From AP-15 sp035570595 (GTDB lineage Bacteria; Pseudomonadota; Alphaproteobacteria; ATCC43930; CGMCC-115725), in assembly GCA_035570595.1 (NCBI GenBank), contig DATMLF010000180.1, forward strand, positions 1 through 26,531: a DNA stretch of 26,531 nucleotides, in the 5' to 3' direction. The position numbers were made by a program, and so were the translations under genes. Of the stretch, positions 8,450 to 14,170 are shown piece by piece. Every line of letters begins with the position of its first letter. Position 1 is the first letter of the stretch. A model generated the notes under the pieces. The model saw nothing but the letters and a program-made list of their open reading frames with translations, was not told the origin of the DNA and made no database searches.

Positions 8450-9574
8450 TCAGTTCAGCCCGTAGAGCCCCATCGCACCCCCGGCCATGACCTGGTGCTT
8501 GGTTTCGGCCGACAAGCCGTCCATGCGGTCCATGATCATCTTCGGCGCGCCCGGGAAGAAGCCGTCGGGGTGCGGATAGTCGGTCGCCCACAGGATCTTG
8601 TGCGGCCCGATGTAGTCGGCGAGCGCCTTGATGCTGCCCTCGACCGGCTCGAACGAAATCCAGCAATTGCGCTGGAACAATTCGCTCGGCCGCGTCGTCA
8701 GCCCGGAATCGTTAAAGCCCTGGTCGTCGAAATGACGGTCCATGCGGTCGAGCCAGGGTGCTATCCAGCCGCCGCCTGATTCGAGAAAGGCGATGCGGAT
8801 TTTCGGGTGACGCTCGCACACGCCGCCCCAGATCACGCTCATGCAGGCGAGCATCATCTCCATGGTGTGGCTGATGATGTGGCGCGCGCCGCGGCCCTCG
8901 AAGCGGTCGACGCCGACCGTCGGCATGCCGCTCGAGGCACCCTCGTGAAAGCCGATCGCGAAGTCGAGATTCTCGGCCGCGGCCCAGAACGGTTCGTAGC
9001 GCTCGTCGTGGATCATCTTGTCGCTGTAAGGGTTCGGCCGGATGAAGCCGCCGCGGAAGCCCAATTCCTTGCGCGCGAACTTCATTTCGTCGATCGCCAG
9101 CTCGACCGACTGCAACGGCAGCATGGCAATGCCGAACAGGCGGTCGGGGTAAGGCTTGCAATAGTCGGCGAGCCAGCGGTTGTAGGCGCGGCACACCGCC
9201 GCCGCCAGTTCGGGGTCGTGGATGGCACCCGAAAACAACCCGAGGCTCGGATACAAAAACGCCGCGTCGATGCCGTCGGCATCCATGTCGGGGATGCGCT
9301 TATGCGGGTCGAACCCGCCGGGCTTGCCGTCCTTGTAGGCCATCGTGTCGCCCTCGACGACGCCCTGGCGCGCGCCGACAGCACCAATCCGGCCGATGCC
9401 GCGCTGGCCGTCGCCGACCGCGTGCTCCTCGATGACGAGCCGCTCCTTGCCGTTCTCGCCCTTGACGATCTTCGGCGCCCGGTCGCGGTATTTCGGGTCG
9501 ATGTATTTCTCCCACAAATCCAATGGCTCGAGGATGTGACCGTCGGCGTCGATGACGTTGTATTCGTTGCGCAT
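8450..9574 (-). CDS. Amidohydrolase-family metal-dependent hydrolase/decarboxylase (ACMSD-like)
   Basis: This 374-residue TIM-barrel protein belongs to the amidohydrolase-2 group, which includes ACMSD and 2,3-dihydroxybenzoate decarboxylase. The N-terminal metal motif is IDADGHILEP (8-17), where the usual first His of HxH is replaced by Asp, as in many members of this subgroup. Other metal-site candidates are H210 in GFHEG, H236 in ISHTMEMM and D332 in WATDYPHPDG. AFLESGGGW (262-270) is also a subgroup signature. In this family the reaction is often non-oxidative decarboxylation of an aromatic acid or hydrolysis of a C-C ring-cleavage product. The start ATG follows aggagacggcta. As first gene after the regulator, it probably leads the catabolic operon. 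The exact reaction is not determinable here. Confidence 0.88.
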   Translation of the reverse strand: MRNEYNVIDADGHILEPLDLWEKYIDPKYRDRAPKIVKGENGKERLVIEEHAVGDGQRGIGRIGAVGARQGVVEGDTMAYKDGKPGGFDPHKRIPDMDADGIDAAFLYPSLGLFSGAIHDPELAAAVCRAYNRWLADYCKPYPDRLFGIAMLPLQSVELAIDEMKFARKELGFRGGFIRPNPYSDKMIHDERYEPFWAAAENLDFAIGFHEGASSGMPTVGVDRFEGRGARHIISHTMEMMLACMSVIWGGVCERHPKIRIAFLESGGGWIAPWLDRMDRHFDDQGFNDSGLTTRPSELFQRNCWISFEPVEGSIKALADYIGPHKILWATDYPHPDGFFPGAPKMIMDRMDGLSAETKHQVMAGGAMGLYGLN

Positions 9575-9624
9575 TAGCCGTCTCCTGGCGGAGTTTGGAG
9601 TAGAGCCAACCGAAAGGCGTTCCC

Positions 9625-9642
9625 ACCAAACAAGCGTTTGGT
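9625..9642. promoter_or_regulatory. Candidate TetR-type operator palindrome
   Basis: ACCAAACAAGCGTTTGGT has perfect 7-bp arms (accaaac/gtttggt) around aagc. It lies 51 bp upstream of the amidohydrolase start and 10 bp downstream of the TetR stop. The CAAAC-N4-GTTTG core has the same shape as operators bound by PsrA-type TetR regulators of fatty-acid genes. A TetR gene adjacent to such a palindrome is commonly its own binding partner. Binding is inferred, not shown. Confidence 0.55.
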
Positions 9643-9655
9643 AGCCGAAGGCTAC
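9641..9655 (-). terminator. Short hairpin over the TetR stop codon
   Basis: The inverted repeat gtagcc-gaa-ggctac directly abuts the operator-like palindrome and covers the TAG stop of the TetR gene. In the minus-strand transcript it forms a 6-bp stem with a UUC loop. No T tract follows, so it could equally be a weak terminator, an attenuator or an extension of the regulatory dyad. Confidence 0.3.
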
Positions 9656-10326
9656 CCTCCCGTTCGGGTGTTGTCAAAGCCGAGCGGTGCCACCCTCGAT
9701 ATGTCGGTGCGGCGAGTTCGTGATGCCGCGCGACGGCCGCTTCGCGGGGCACTCGGCTCGGCGGCGGCAAGGCCGCCGAGCGCCAGCGCGGTAAATTGCG
9801 CCGCGACCTCCGTGATGCTCAGGCGGCCTTGCGGATCGTACCATTTGTAGGCCCAATTCAGCATGCCCAAGAGGCCATAGGACGTCACCTGGATGTCGAG
9901 ATCGGGGCGAAATTCCCCGCTCTCGACGCCTTCCCGCAAAATCTGCTGCCAGCAGCGCTCGTAGTCCTTGGGTGAAAAGCCGATCATCTCGCGAAACCGG
10001 CGTTTCACCGCCTCGCGCTCGCGCAAGTACACAAAGAGATGCGGATAATGGCGGTCAAAGGCTTCGAGATGCGCGGCAATCGCCCGACGCAGCTTTTCGG
10101 TCGCGGGCAGATCGGCCTCGGCGACCGCGGCGATCGTGCGAAACATCTGCGCGATCGGCTCCTTGACGACGAGGTAAAGGAGCGCCTCCTTGCTCTCGAA
10201 GTGATGGTAGAGGCTGCCCTTCAGGATGCCGACCGCCTCGGCGATGTCGCGCACCGTCGCGGCATGATAGCCCTTGGTGCGGAACACCTTTGCCGCCGCC
10301 GCCACGATCTCGTCGAGTGTGGCCAT
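9652..10326 (-). CDS. TetR/AcrR-family transcriptional regulator
   Basis: This is a 224-residue repressor-type regulator. The N-terminal TetR DNA-binding domain covers about residues 1-50: DEIVAAAAKVFRTKGYHAATVRDIAEAVGI is followed by the recognition helix in LKGSLYHHFESKEALL. The C-terminal ligand domain includes LREREAVKRRFREMIG and GLLGMLNWAYKWYDPQGRLS, which resembles the KstR2/BM3R1-type acyl-CoA or steroid-responsive subgroup. The last 30 residues are an Arg/Ala-rich tail. The ATG follows gagagggtgaggg, which itself resembles half of the REP-like element. It lies at the head of the catabolic genes on the same strand, next to a palindrome at 9625-9642, so it probably controls that operon in response to a pathway acyl-CoA or aromatic ligand. 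The ligand is inference. Confidence 0.9.
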   Translation of the reverse strand: MATLDEIVAAAAKVFRTKGYHAATVRDIAEAVGILKGSLYHHFESKEALLYLVVKEPIAQMFRTIAAVAEADLPATEKLRRAIAAHLEAFDRHYPHLFVYLREREAVKRRFREMIGFSPKDYERCWQQILREGVESGEFRPDLDIQVTSYGLLGMLNWAYKWYDPQGRLSITEVAAQFTALALGGLAAAEPSAPRSGRRAASRTRRTDISRVAPLGFDNTRTGG

Positions 10327-10462
10327 CCCTCACCCTCTCCCGCCGCCACCCTGGTCGCCGCTCGGTCGGCTCGCACAGTTGCTCAAGCGCGCCTTGGCTT
10401 TGATGATGGAACATACCAAGAACACATAAGCTCACCGCGGTTATAGCATTTGGGGAGGTCCT

Positions 10463-10920
10463 GTGACCATCGCGTTTGCCCGCGCCTACAGCCTCGTCCC
10501 GCGCGGTGCGGCCAGGCTTTCGCGAGATCGCGCCCGAGGGCATGGCAAAGCCTGGCGCACGAGGCTTGCCTGCAAAAATACAATCCCAGCTGGGAGCAGG
10601 AGCCGAGGATCCCGGGCGGCCCCGGCGGCGGCGATTGGACGACCGGCGGCGGCACGGGCGCCGGCGACGCCAATATCCAGCCGGCAACGGCGCCGATGAA
10701 CCCGGTCCAGGCGATGAAGGAGCGTTCCGTCGACGCGCATCTCGCCGACGGGCAAAAGGCCGCCGACCAGCTCCGCATCCCGGTCGAGAACATCCTCGCA
10801 GTTGTCGGCTTTGGAGGTCGAGACGGGGCCCGTACCGCTTTGCAAGCGAAGGCAACAACTATTTCGGCGTCCATAACCCGGGTTCCTACGAAGCCGGGTC
10901 TGGAGTATTTCGATTACGAC
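10463..10920 (+). pseudogene. Decayed glucosaminidase-like (lysozyme-type) gene
   Basis: A GTG at 10463, with a good ggggagg site 5 bp upstream, opens VTIAFARAYSLVPRGAARLSRD. In the A5 run at 10574-10578 the sense moves to another frame: YNPSWEQEPRIP, a Gly-rich GGGDWTTGGGTGAGDANIQP linker, then AHLADGQKAADQLRIPVENILAVVG up to about 10809. After a further shift near 10815-10845, ASEGNNYFGVHNPGSYEAGS appears in the third frame. The 'RFAxEGNNYFGxH' text is typical of the glucosaminidase/endolysin fold, and the 'YNPxWxxEPRIP..GGxWTTGGG' linker is common in rhizobial secreted or phage-related hydrolases. No single frame covers the domain, so the gene is dead or badly sequenced. The right boundary is uncertain; sense fades after about 10910. 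Confidence 0.6.
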
Positions 10921-11001
10921 AGCAACAGTCAGGAAATGGGTTGGACGCGCCGGCTCCTCCCATTTCACGCTAGACAGCAAAACGCGACGAACGTCGCAAC
11001 A

Positions 11002-11033
11002 GCAGCCCTCTCCCCCCGGGGGGAGAGGGCTGC
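11002..11033. repeat. Perfect 32-bp palindrome
   Basis: Arms gcagccctctcccccc (11002-11017) and ggggggagagggctgc (11018-11033) are exact complements with no spacer. The core ccctctcc/ggagaggg is shared with the REP-like element at 7017-7042. It lies between the 3' ends of the decayed + strand gene and the - strand PRC-barrel gene, so it could serve as a two-way terminator or mRNA-end hairpin, although no T tract flanks it. A degenerate ccctacccggagctgggtg segment follows at about 11060-11080. Confidence 0.75.
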
Positions 11034-11108
11034 GAAGAATTGGGGCGAGGCGGGCCGAGCCCTACCCGGAGCTGGGTGAGGGGCGAGCCGACCCGATCGG
11101 GTCATGCG

Positions 11109-11582
11109 CTAGCGGTTGGTGCCGCTGGCCGAGCCCAGATGCCCGCCGGTGACCGGCGAGGTCGTGCTTCCCGAGCCGGTGTTGTTGTTCGTCAGGTTAT
11201 AGGCTTCCGCCTGCTGCAGCTGCTCCTTGGTCATGTCCAAGGTCAGCCGGTTGTTGTCCGTCTTGATCGCGCTCAGCGGCACCGCGACGTACTTGCCGCC
11301 CATGCCGAGGAAGGTCCCGACGTCGACAACCGCCGCCGCAACCCGGCCGTCCTTGTCGATGATCAGGTCCTTGACCGAGCCGATGTCGCGGTTCTGCACG
11401 TCGTAGACGGTGCTGCCGAGCATCTTGCTCGCCCGGACCTGGTCGCTTTGGATCTGGGCTCCGACCGGGCTCGTCACCGCGGCGCTGGTCTCGTGCGTCG
11501 CCGTCGCCGACTGCGCGTAGGCCAGCGGCGAGGTTGCCATCAGGATCGCTGCGACGGCAGCGGTCAGGTTCGATTTCGTCAC
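11109..11582 (-). CDS. Exported PRC-barrel domain protein
   Basis: This 157-residue protein has an N-terminal signal peptide (MTKSNLTAAVAAILMATSPLAYA, probable cleavage before QS) and a PRC-barrel domain from about residue 50 to 115. Domain text includes VRASKMLGSTVYDVQNRDIGSVKDLIIDKDGRVAAAVVDVG, then GKYVAVPLSAI. The tail is rich in Asn/Gly/Ser/Thr. PRC-barrel proteins of this kind are common among alphaproteobacterial envelope and stress proteins, with no defined biochemical role. The start is GTG at 11582, preceded by aggaggtacgc. An EcfG-like promoter (GGAAC, N16, TGTT) lies 35 bp upstream of the start. It neighbours a tiny membrane peptide and CsbD on the same strand, consistent with a general-stress group. 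Confidence 0.9.
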   Translation of the reverse strand: MTKSNLTAAVAAILMATSPLAYAQSATATHETSAAVTSPVGAQIQSDQVRASKMLGSTVYDVQNRDIGSVKDLIIDKDGRVAAAVVDVGTFLGMGGKYVAVPLSAIKTDNNRLTLDMTKEQLQQAEAYNLTNNNTGSGSTTSPVTGGHLGSASGTNR

Positions 11583-11617
11583 GCGTACCTCCTGTGCTTG
11601 ACTTAGACCTTTGCTCG

Positions 11618-11642
11618 AACAAAGATCGATTGATTAGGTTCC
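11618..11642 (-). promoter_or_regulatory. EcfG-like stress promoter of the PRC-barrel gene
   Basis: On the minus strand, GGAAC (11642-11638) is followed after 16 bases by TGTT (11621-11618), 35 bp before the GTG start. The established alphaproteobacterial general-stress sigma (EcfG/SigT) consensus is GGAAC-N16/17-CGTT, so the match is exact at -35 and off by one base at -10. The same arrangement precedes the csbD-like gene. Confidence 0.55.
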
Positions 11643-11653
11643 GCTCCGATCGC

Positions 11654-11734
11654 CTAGACTACGTGGAACAAGAACAAAAGTATGATGATCGGGATCGGGA
11701 TTCCGAGCAGCCAAAGCAGGATGCCTCTGCCCAT
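11654..11734 (-). CDS. 26-residue hydrophobic membrane peptide
   Basis: A very short gene reads MGRGILLWLLGIPIP, then IIILLFLF and HVV, and ends at a TAG. It has an excellent ribosome site, ggaggg, 6 bases before the ATG. The peptide is a single transmembrane helix with a central Pro-x-Pro kink and a short basic N-terminus (Arg3). It lies 39 bp downstream of csbD and would share its transcript; the next promoter, for the PRC-barrel gene, overlaps its 3' side. Similar 25-30 residue 'LLWLLGIPIPIIIL' peptides occur in related bacteria without a known function. Coding is supported by the ribosome site, a clean membrane profile and the operon position. Confidence 0.7.
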   Translation of the reverse strand: MGRGILLWLLGIPIPIIILLFLFHVV

Positions 11735-11773
11735 TTGCGTCCCTCCGTTCCAATAGCCGCGGCAGCGGCGGCG

Positions 11774-11959
11774 TTACTTCTTGTTTGTAAGTTCGCGGGC
11801 GGCGTCCTTCGCGTGACCAACCGCGCTTTGCACCCGGCCTTCGGCCTTCTCGGCGGTGCCTTCGGCTTCGGTCCGCCGGTCGCCGGTGGCCCGGCCGACA
11901 CCCTCCTTGATCGCGCCGGTCGCCTTTTTGACACCGCCCGCGATACGATCCTTGTCCAT
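11774..11959 (-). CDS. CsbD-family stress protein
   Basis: This is a 61-residue hydrophilic protein of the CsbD family, general-stress proteins with no known enzymatic role. The sequence MDKDRIAGGVKKATGAIKEGVGRATGD is the family signature. It is followed by a Lys/Glu/Ala-rich second half with repeats such as AEGTAEKAEGRVQSAVGHAKDAA, which would form amphipathic, partly disordered helices. The start ATG follows gggaacatcgaa. A GGAAC-N17-TGTT promoter lies 38 bp upstream of the start, and csbD genes are classic members of the EcfG general-stress regulon. It probably forms a two-gene transcript with the 26-residue membrane peptide. Confidence 0.93.
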   Translation of the reverse strand: MDKDRIAGGVKKATGAIKEGVGRATGDRRTEAEGTAEKAEGRVQSAVGHAKDAARELTNKK

Positions 11960-11996
11960 TTCGATGTTCCCGTTTCAGTTACCATCCGCAGTCGAA

Positions 11997-12022
11997 AACA
12001 GGTCGCGTCGATCTTCGGTTCC
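11997..12022 (-). promoter_or_regulatory. EcfG-like stress promoter of the csbD-like gene
   Basis: On the minus strand, GGAAC (12022-12018) is followed after 17 bases by TGTTT (12000-11996), about 38 bp before the csbD ATG. This fits the GGAAC-N16/17-CGTT general-stress consensus except for the first -10 base. The same deviation (T for C) occurs in the PRC-barrel promoter, which suggests a shared local variant rather than two chance matches. Confidence 0.55.
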
Positions 12023-12247
12023 GCGAAGGGTATCGGCGGTGGGGCGGCACTCCATTTCCCGACCGGTGCGGGTTGCGGCGTCCTCCCCGACCGCCGGCTT
12101 CCCAAGCGACCGGGATTTGTTCCCGTTGCAAAGCGTTTAAGGTCGACTCAATCGCACTGGCGAGCCGCGACGAGAAACAAACCCGGCGCGGAGCGATCGA
12201 ACGTCCCGCAGTTGCCGACGCCAGCCTGATGCGGGGGATGAATTAGA

Positions 12248-14170
12248 ATGGCCGATCGGCTGCCGGAGACCGGGCGAACCCGCGGCGAGGACCTGCTGCG
12301 CAGCCTCACGGGGACGCTGACGTTTCTGACGCTCGGCGCGATTGTCGCGGCGCTCTATTTCGCGCGCGAGGTCCTCGTCCCGTTCGCGCTCGCCGTGCTG
12401 CTGAGCTTTCTGCTGGCGCCCGCCGTCCGCGAGCTGCGGCGGCTGCGAGCGGGCCGCGTGACCGCGGTCGCGGTGACCGTGCTCGTCGCCTTTCTCGCGA
12501 TGTTTGCGTTCGCGGCGGTGGTCGGCGAGGAAATCTCGCTGCTCGGGCCGCAGCTTCCCCAATACCGGCACAACATCGAGGCAAAGCTGCGCGCGCTCCC
12601 CAAGGCGATCCCGCTGCAGCGCGTCGCTTCGGCACTCCACCAGGCCACCGCCGAGCTGAAGCAGTCGCAAACGCCGCCGGCAAAGCCGGCGGCCCAGCGC
12701 CCTACACCTAACAACACGGCCGCTAACAACACGGCCGCCGAACCCGCCCGGCCGCTGCCGGTCGAGGTCGAGCAGCCCGGGATGACGCCGCTCGAGATCG
12801 CCGAGACCGTGGTCGGCCCATTGCTGCAGCCGCTGGCGATGGCCGGGCTGGTCATCGTCCTCGTCATCTTCATCCTGCTGGAGCGCGAGGAGCTGCGCGA
12901 CCGGGTGCTCCGGCTCGCCGGCGCCGGCGACCTGCACCGCACCACCGAGGCCATGAACGAGGCGGCACAGCGGGTCAGCCGCTACCTGCTCTCGCAGCTC
13001 GCGGTCAACGCCGTCGAGGGCACCTTGATCGGGATCGGCCTCGCGGTCATCGGCGTCCCCAACGCGGCGCTGTGGGGCATGCTCGTCGTGCTGCTGCGCT
13101 TCATCCCGTATCTCGGCATCGTGATCGCCGCGTTCTTTCCGATGGCGCTCGCCATCGCCGTCGACCCCGGCTGGTCATTGCTGGCATGGACGGCTCTGCT
13201 GTTCGTCGCCACCGAGCTGATTGTCGCCAACATTGTCGAGCCGCGGCTGTACGCCGGCAGCACCGGGTTGTCCTCCGTCGCAGTGATCATTGCCGCTGTG
13301 TTCTGGACCTGGCTGTGGGGCCCGATCGGGTTGCTGCTGTCGACGCCGCTGACGGCTTGCCTGCTGGTGCTCGGCCGCCACGTGCCGCAGCTCACCTTTC
13401 TCGACGTGATGCTTGGCAGCGAGCCGGTGCTGACCCCAGACGAGACGTTTTACCAGCGGCTCCTCGCCGACGACCCGGAGGAGGCGACCGAGCAGGCGGA
13501 AGAGTTCGCCAAGGAAAAGTCGATCGCCGAATTTGTCGAGGAGGTCGCGGTCCCGGTGCTGGCGCGCGCCCAGTCCGACAGCGACCGCGGGATTTTGCCG
13601 CCGGAACGGCGCGAGACGATCAAGGACGCCTTCGCCAAGATTCTCGAAAACCTGTTCGAGGACTCGGTCATCGAGGAGGACCCGGCGGCCGAGGCCGCAA
13701 GCCCGCCCGACAGCGGATTTGTCGTCTGCATCGCCGGGCGTAACGAGCTCGACGAGGCGGCGGCGATGCTGCTCGCCAGCCTGTTGCGGGCGCGCGGGCG
13801 CGCAGCCTACGTCTTCGCGCCCGACTCGCCGGCGGCGCTCGGCGCGCAGCGGGTGTCGCTCAGAGACGCGGCGGTCGTCTGCCTGTCGCTGATCAGCACC
13901 GGTTCCGCCGCCCGCGCCCGCCATATCGTCCGCCGGCTGCGGCGGCGGGCGCCGCGGTCGCGTATCGTGGTCGGGTTTTGGGGGATTGGCGCTGGCGACC
14001 GGTTGCCTGACGACGCGCTGGCGGTGACCGGGGCCGATGCGGTGGCGACGACGCTTTCCGAGGCGATCGACGAGATCGAAGAGCGAATGGCGGCCGCTGC
14101 ACCGCTTGCCGCCCCGGCCGGCGCCGACGTGCGGCGCCCCGAGGGCGGCGTGCGGGCTCAGGCCGGCTGA
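12248..14170 (+). CDS. AI-2E-family transporter with long cytoplasmic C-terminus
   Basis: This is a 640-residue membrane protein. Residues 1-400 are the AI-2E/PerM exporter domain: paired helices near 24-60 and 71-92, a soluble insert near 100-185, and helices at 190-212 and 247-375. The family text LRFIPYLG (283-290) is followed by VANIVEPRLYAGSTGLSS (326-343) and WGPIGLLLSTPLTACLLVLGRHV (357-379). The insert contains an in-frame 15-bp tandem duplication giving NNTAANNTAA (155-164). Residues 400-480 are acidic and helical. Residues 487-615 form a Rossmann-like alpha/beta domain (GFVVCIAGRNELDEAAAMLL, DAAVVCLSLIS, RIVVGFWG) that recalls a response-regulator or B12-binding fold without the cobalamin DxHxxG motif. 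The substrate is unknown; the family includes exporters other than of AI-2. It overlaps the antiporter gene tail to tail by 13 bp. Confidence 0.9.
   Translation: MADRLPETGRTRGEDLLRSLTGTLTFLTLGAIVAALYFAREVLVPFALAVLLSFLLAPAVRELRRLRAGRVTAVAVTVLVAFLAMFAFAAVVGEEISLLGPQLPQYRHNIEAKLRALPKAIPLQRVASALHQATAELKQSQTPPAKPAAQRPTPNNTAANNTAAEPARPLPVEVEQPGMTPLEIAETVVGPLLQPLAMAGLVIVLVIFILLEREELRDRVLRLAGAGDLHRTTEAMNEAAQRVSRYLLSQLAVNAVEGTLIGIGLAVIGVPNAALWGMLVVLLRFIPYLGIVIAAFFPMALAIAVDPGWSLLAWTALLFVATELIVANIVEPRLYAGSTGLSSVAVIIAAVFWTWLWGPIGLLLSTPLTACLLVLGRHVPQLTFLDVMLGSEPVLTPDETFYQRLLADDPEEATEQAEEFAKEKSIAEFVEEVAVPVLARAQSDSDRGILPPERRETIKDAFAKILENLFEDSVIEEDPAAEAASPPDSGFVVCIAGRNELDEAAAMLLASLLRARGRAAYVFAPDSPAALGAQRVSLRDAAVVCLSLISTGSAARARHIVRRLRRRAPRSRIVVGFWGIGAGDRLPDDALAVTGADAVATTLSEAIDEIEERMAAAAPLAAPAGADVRRPEGGVRAQAG
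12709..12738 (+). repeat. 15-bp in-frame tandem duplication
   Basis: Two exact copies of taacaacacggccgc (12709-12723 and 12724-12738) lie in the soluble loop of the AI-2E-family gene. They add an extra NNTAA unit in a Pro/Ala-rich linker without disturbing the frame. Confidence 0.8.

Noticed and set aside
10408..10432. GGAAC element upstream of the decayed hydrolase as a stress promoter
   Set aside because: At 16 or 17 bases downstream the sequence is agct or gctc, not CGTT-like, so it lacks the second half of the consensus.
11747..11751. GGAAC immediately upstream of the 26-residue peptide
   Set aside because: It lies only about 12 bases before the ATG, so its -10 would fall inside the gene; it is more likely chance beside the ribosome site.
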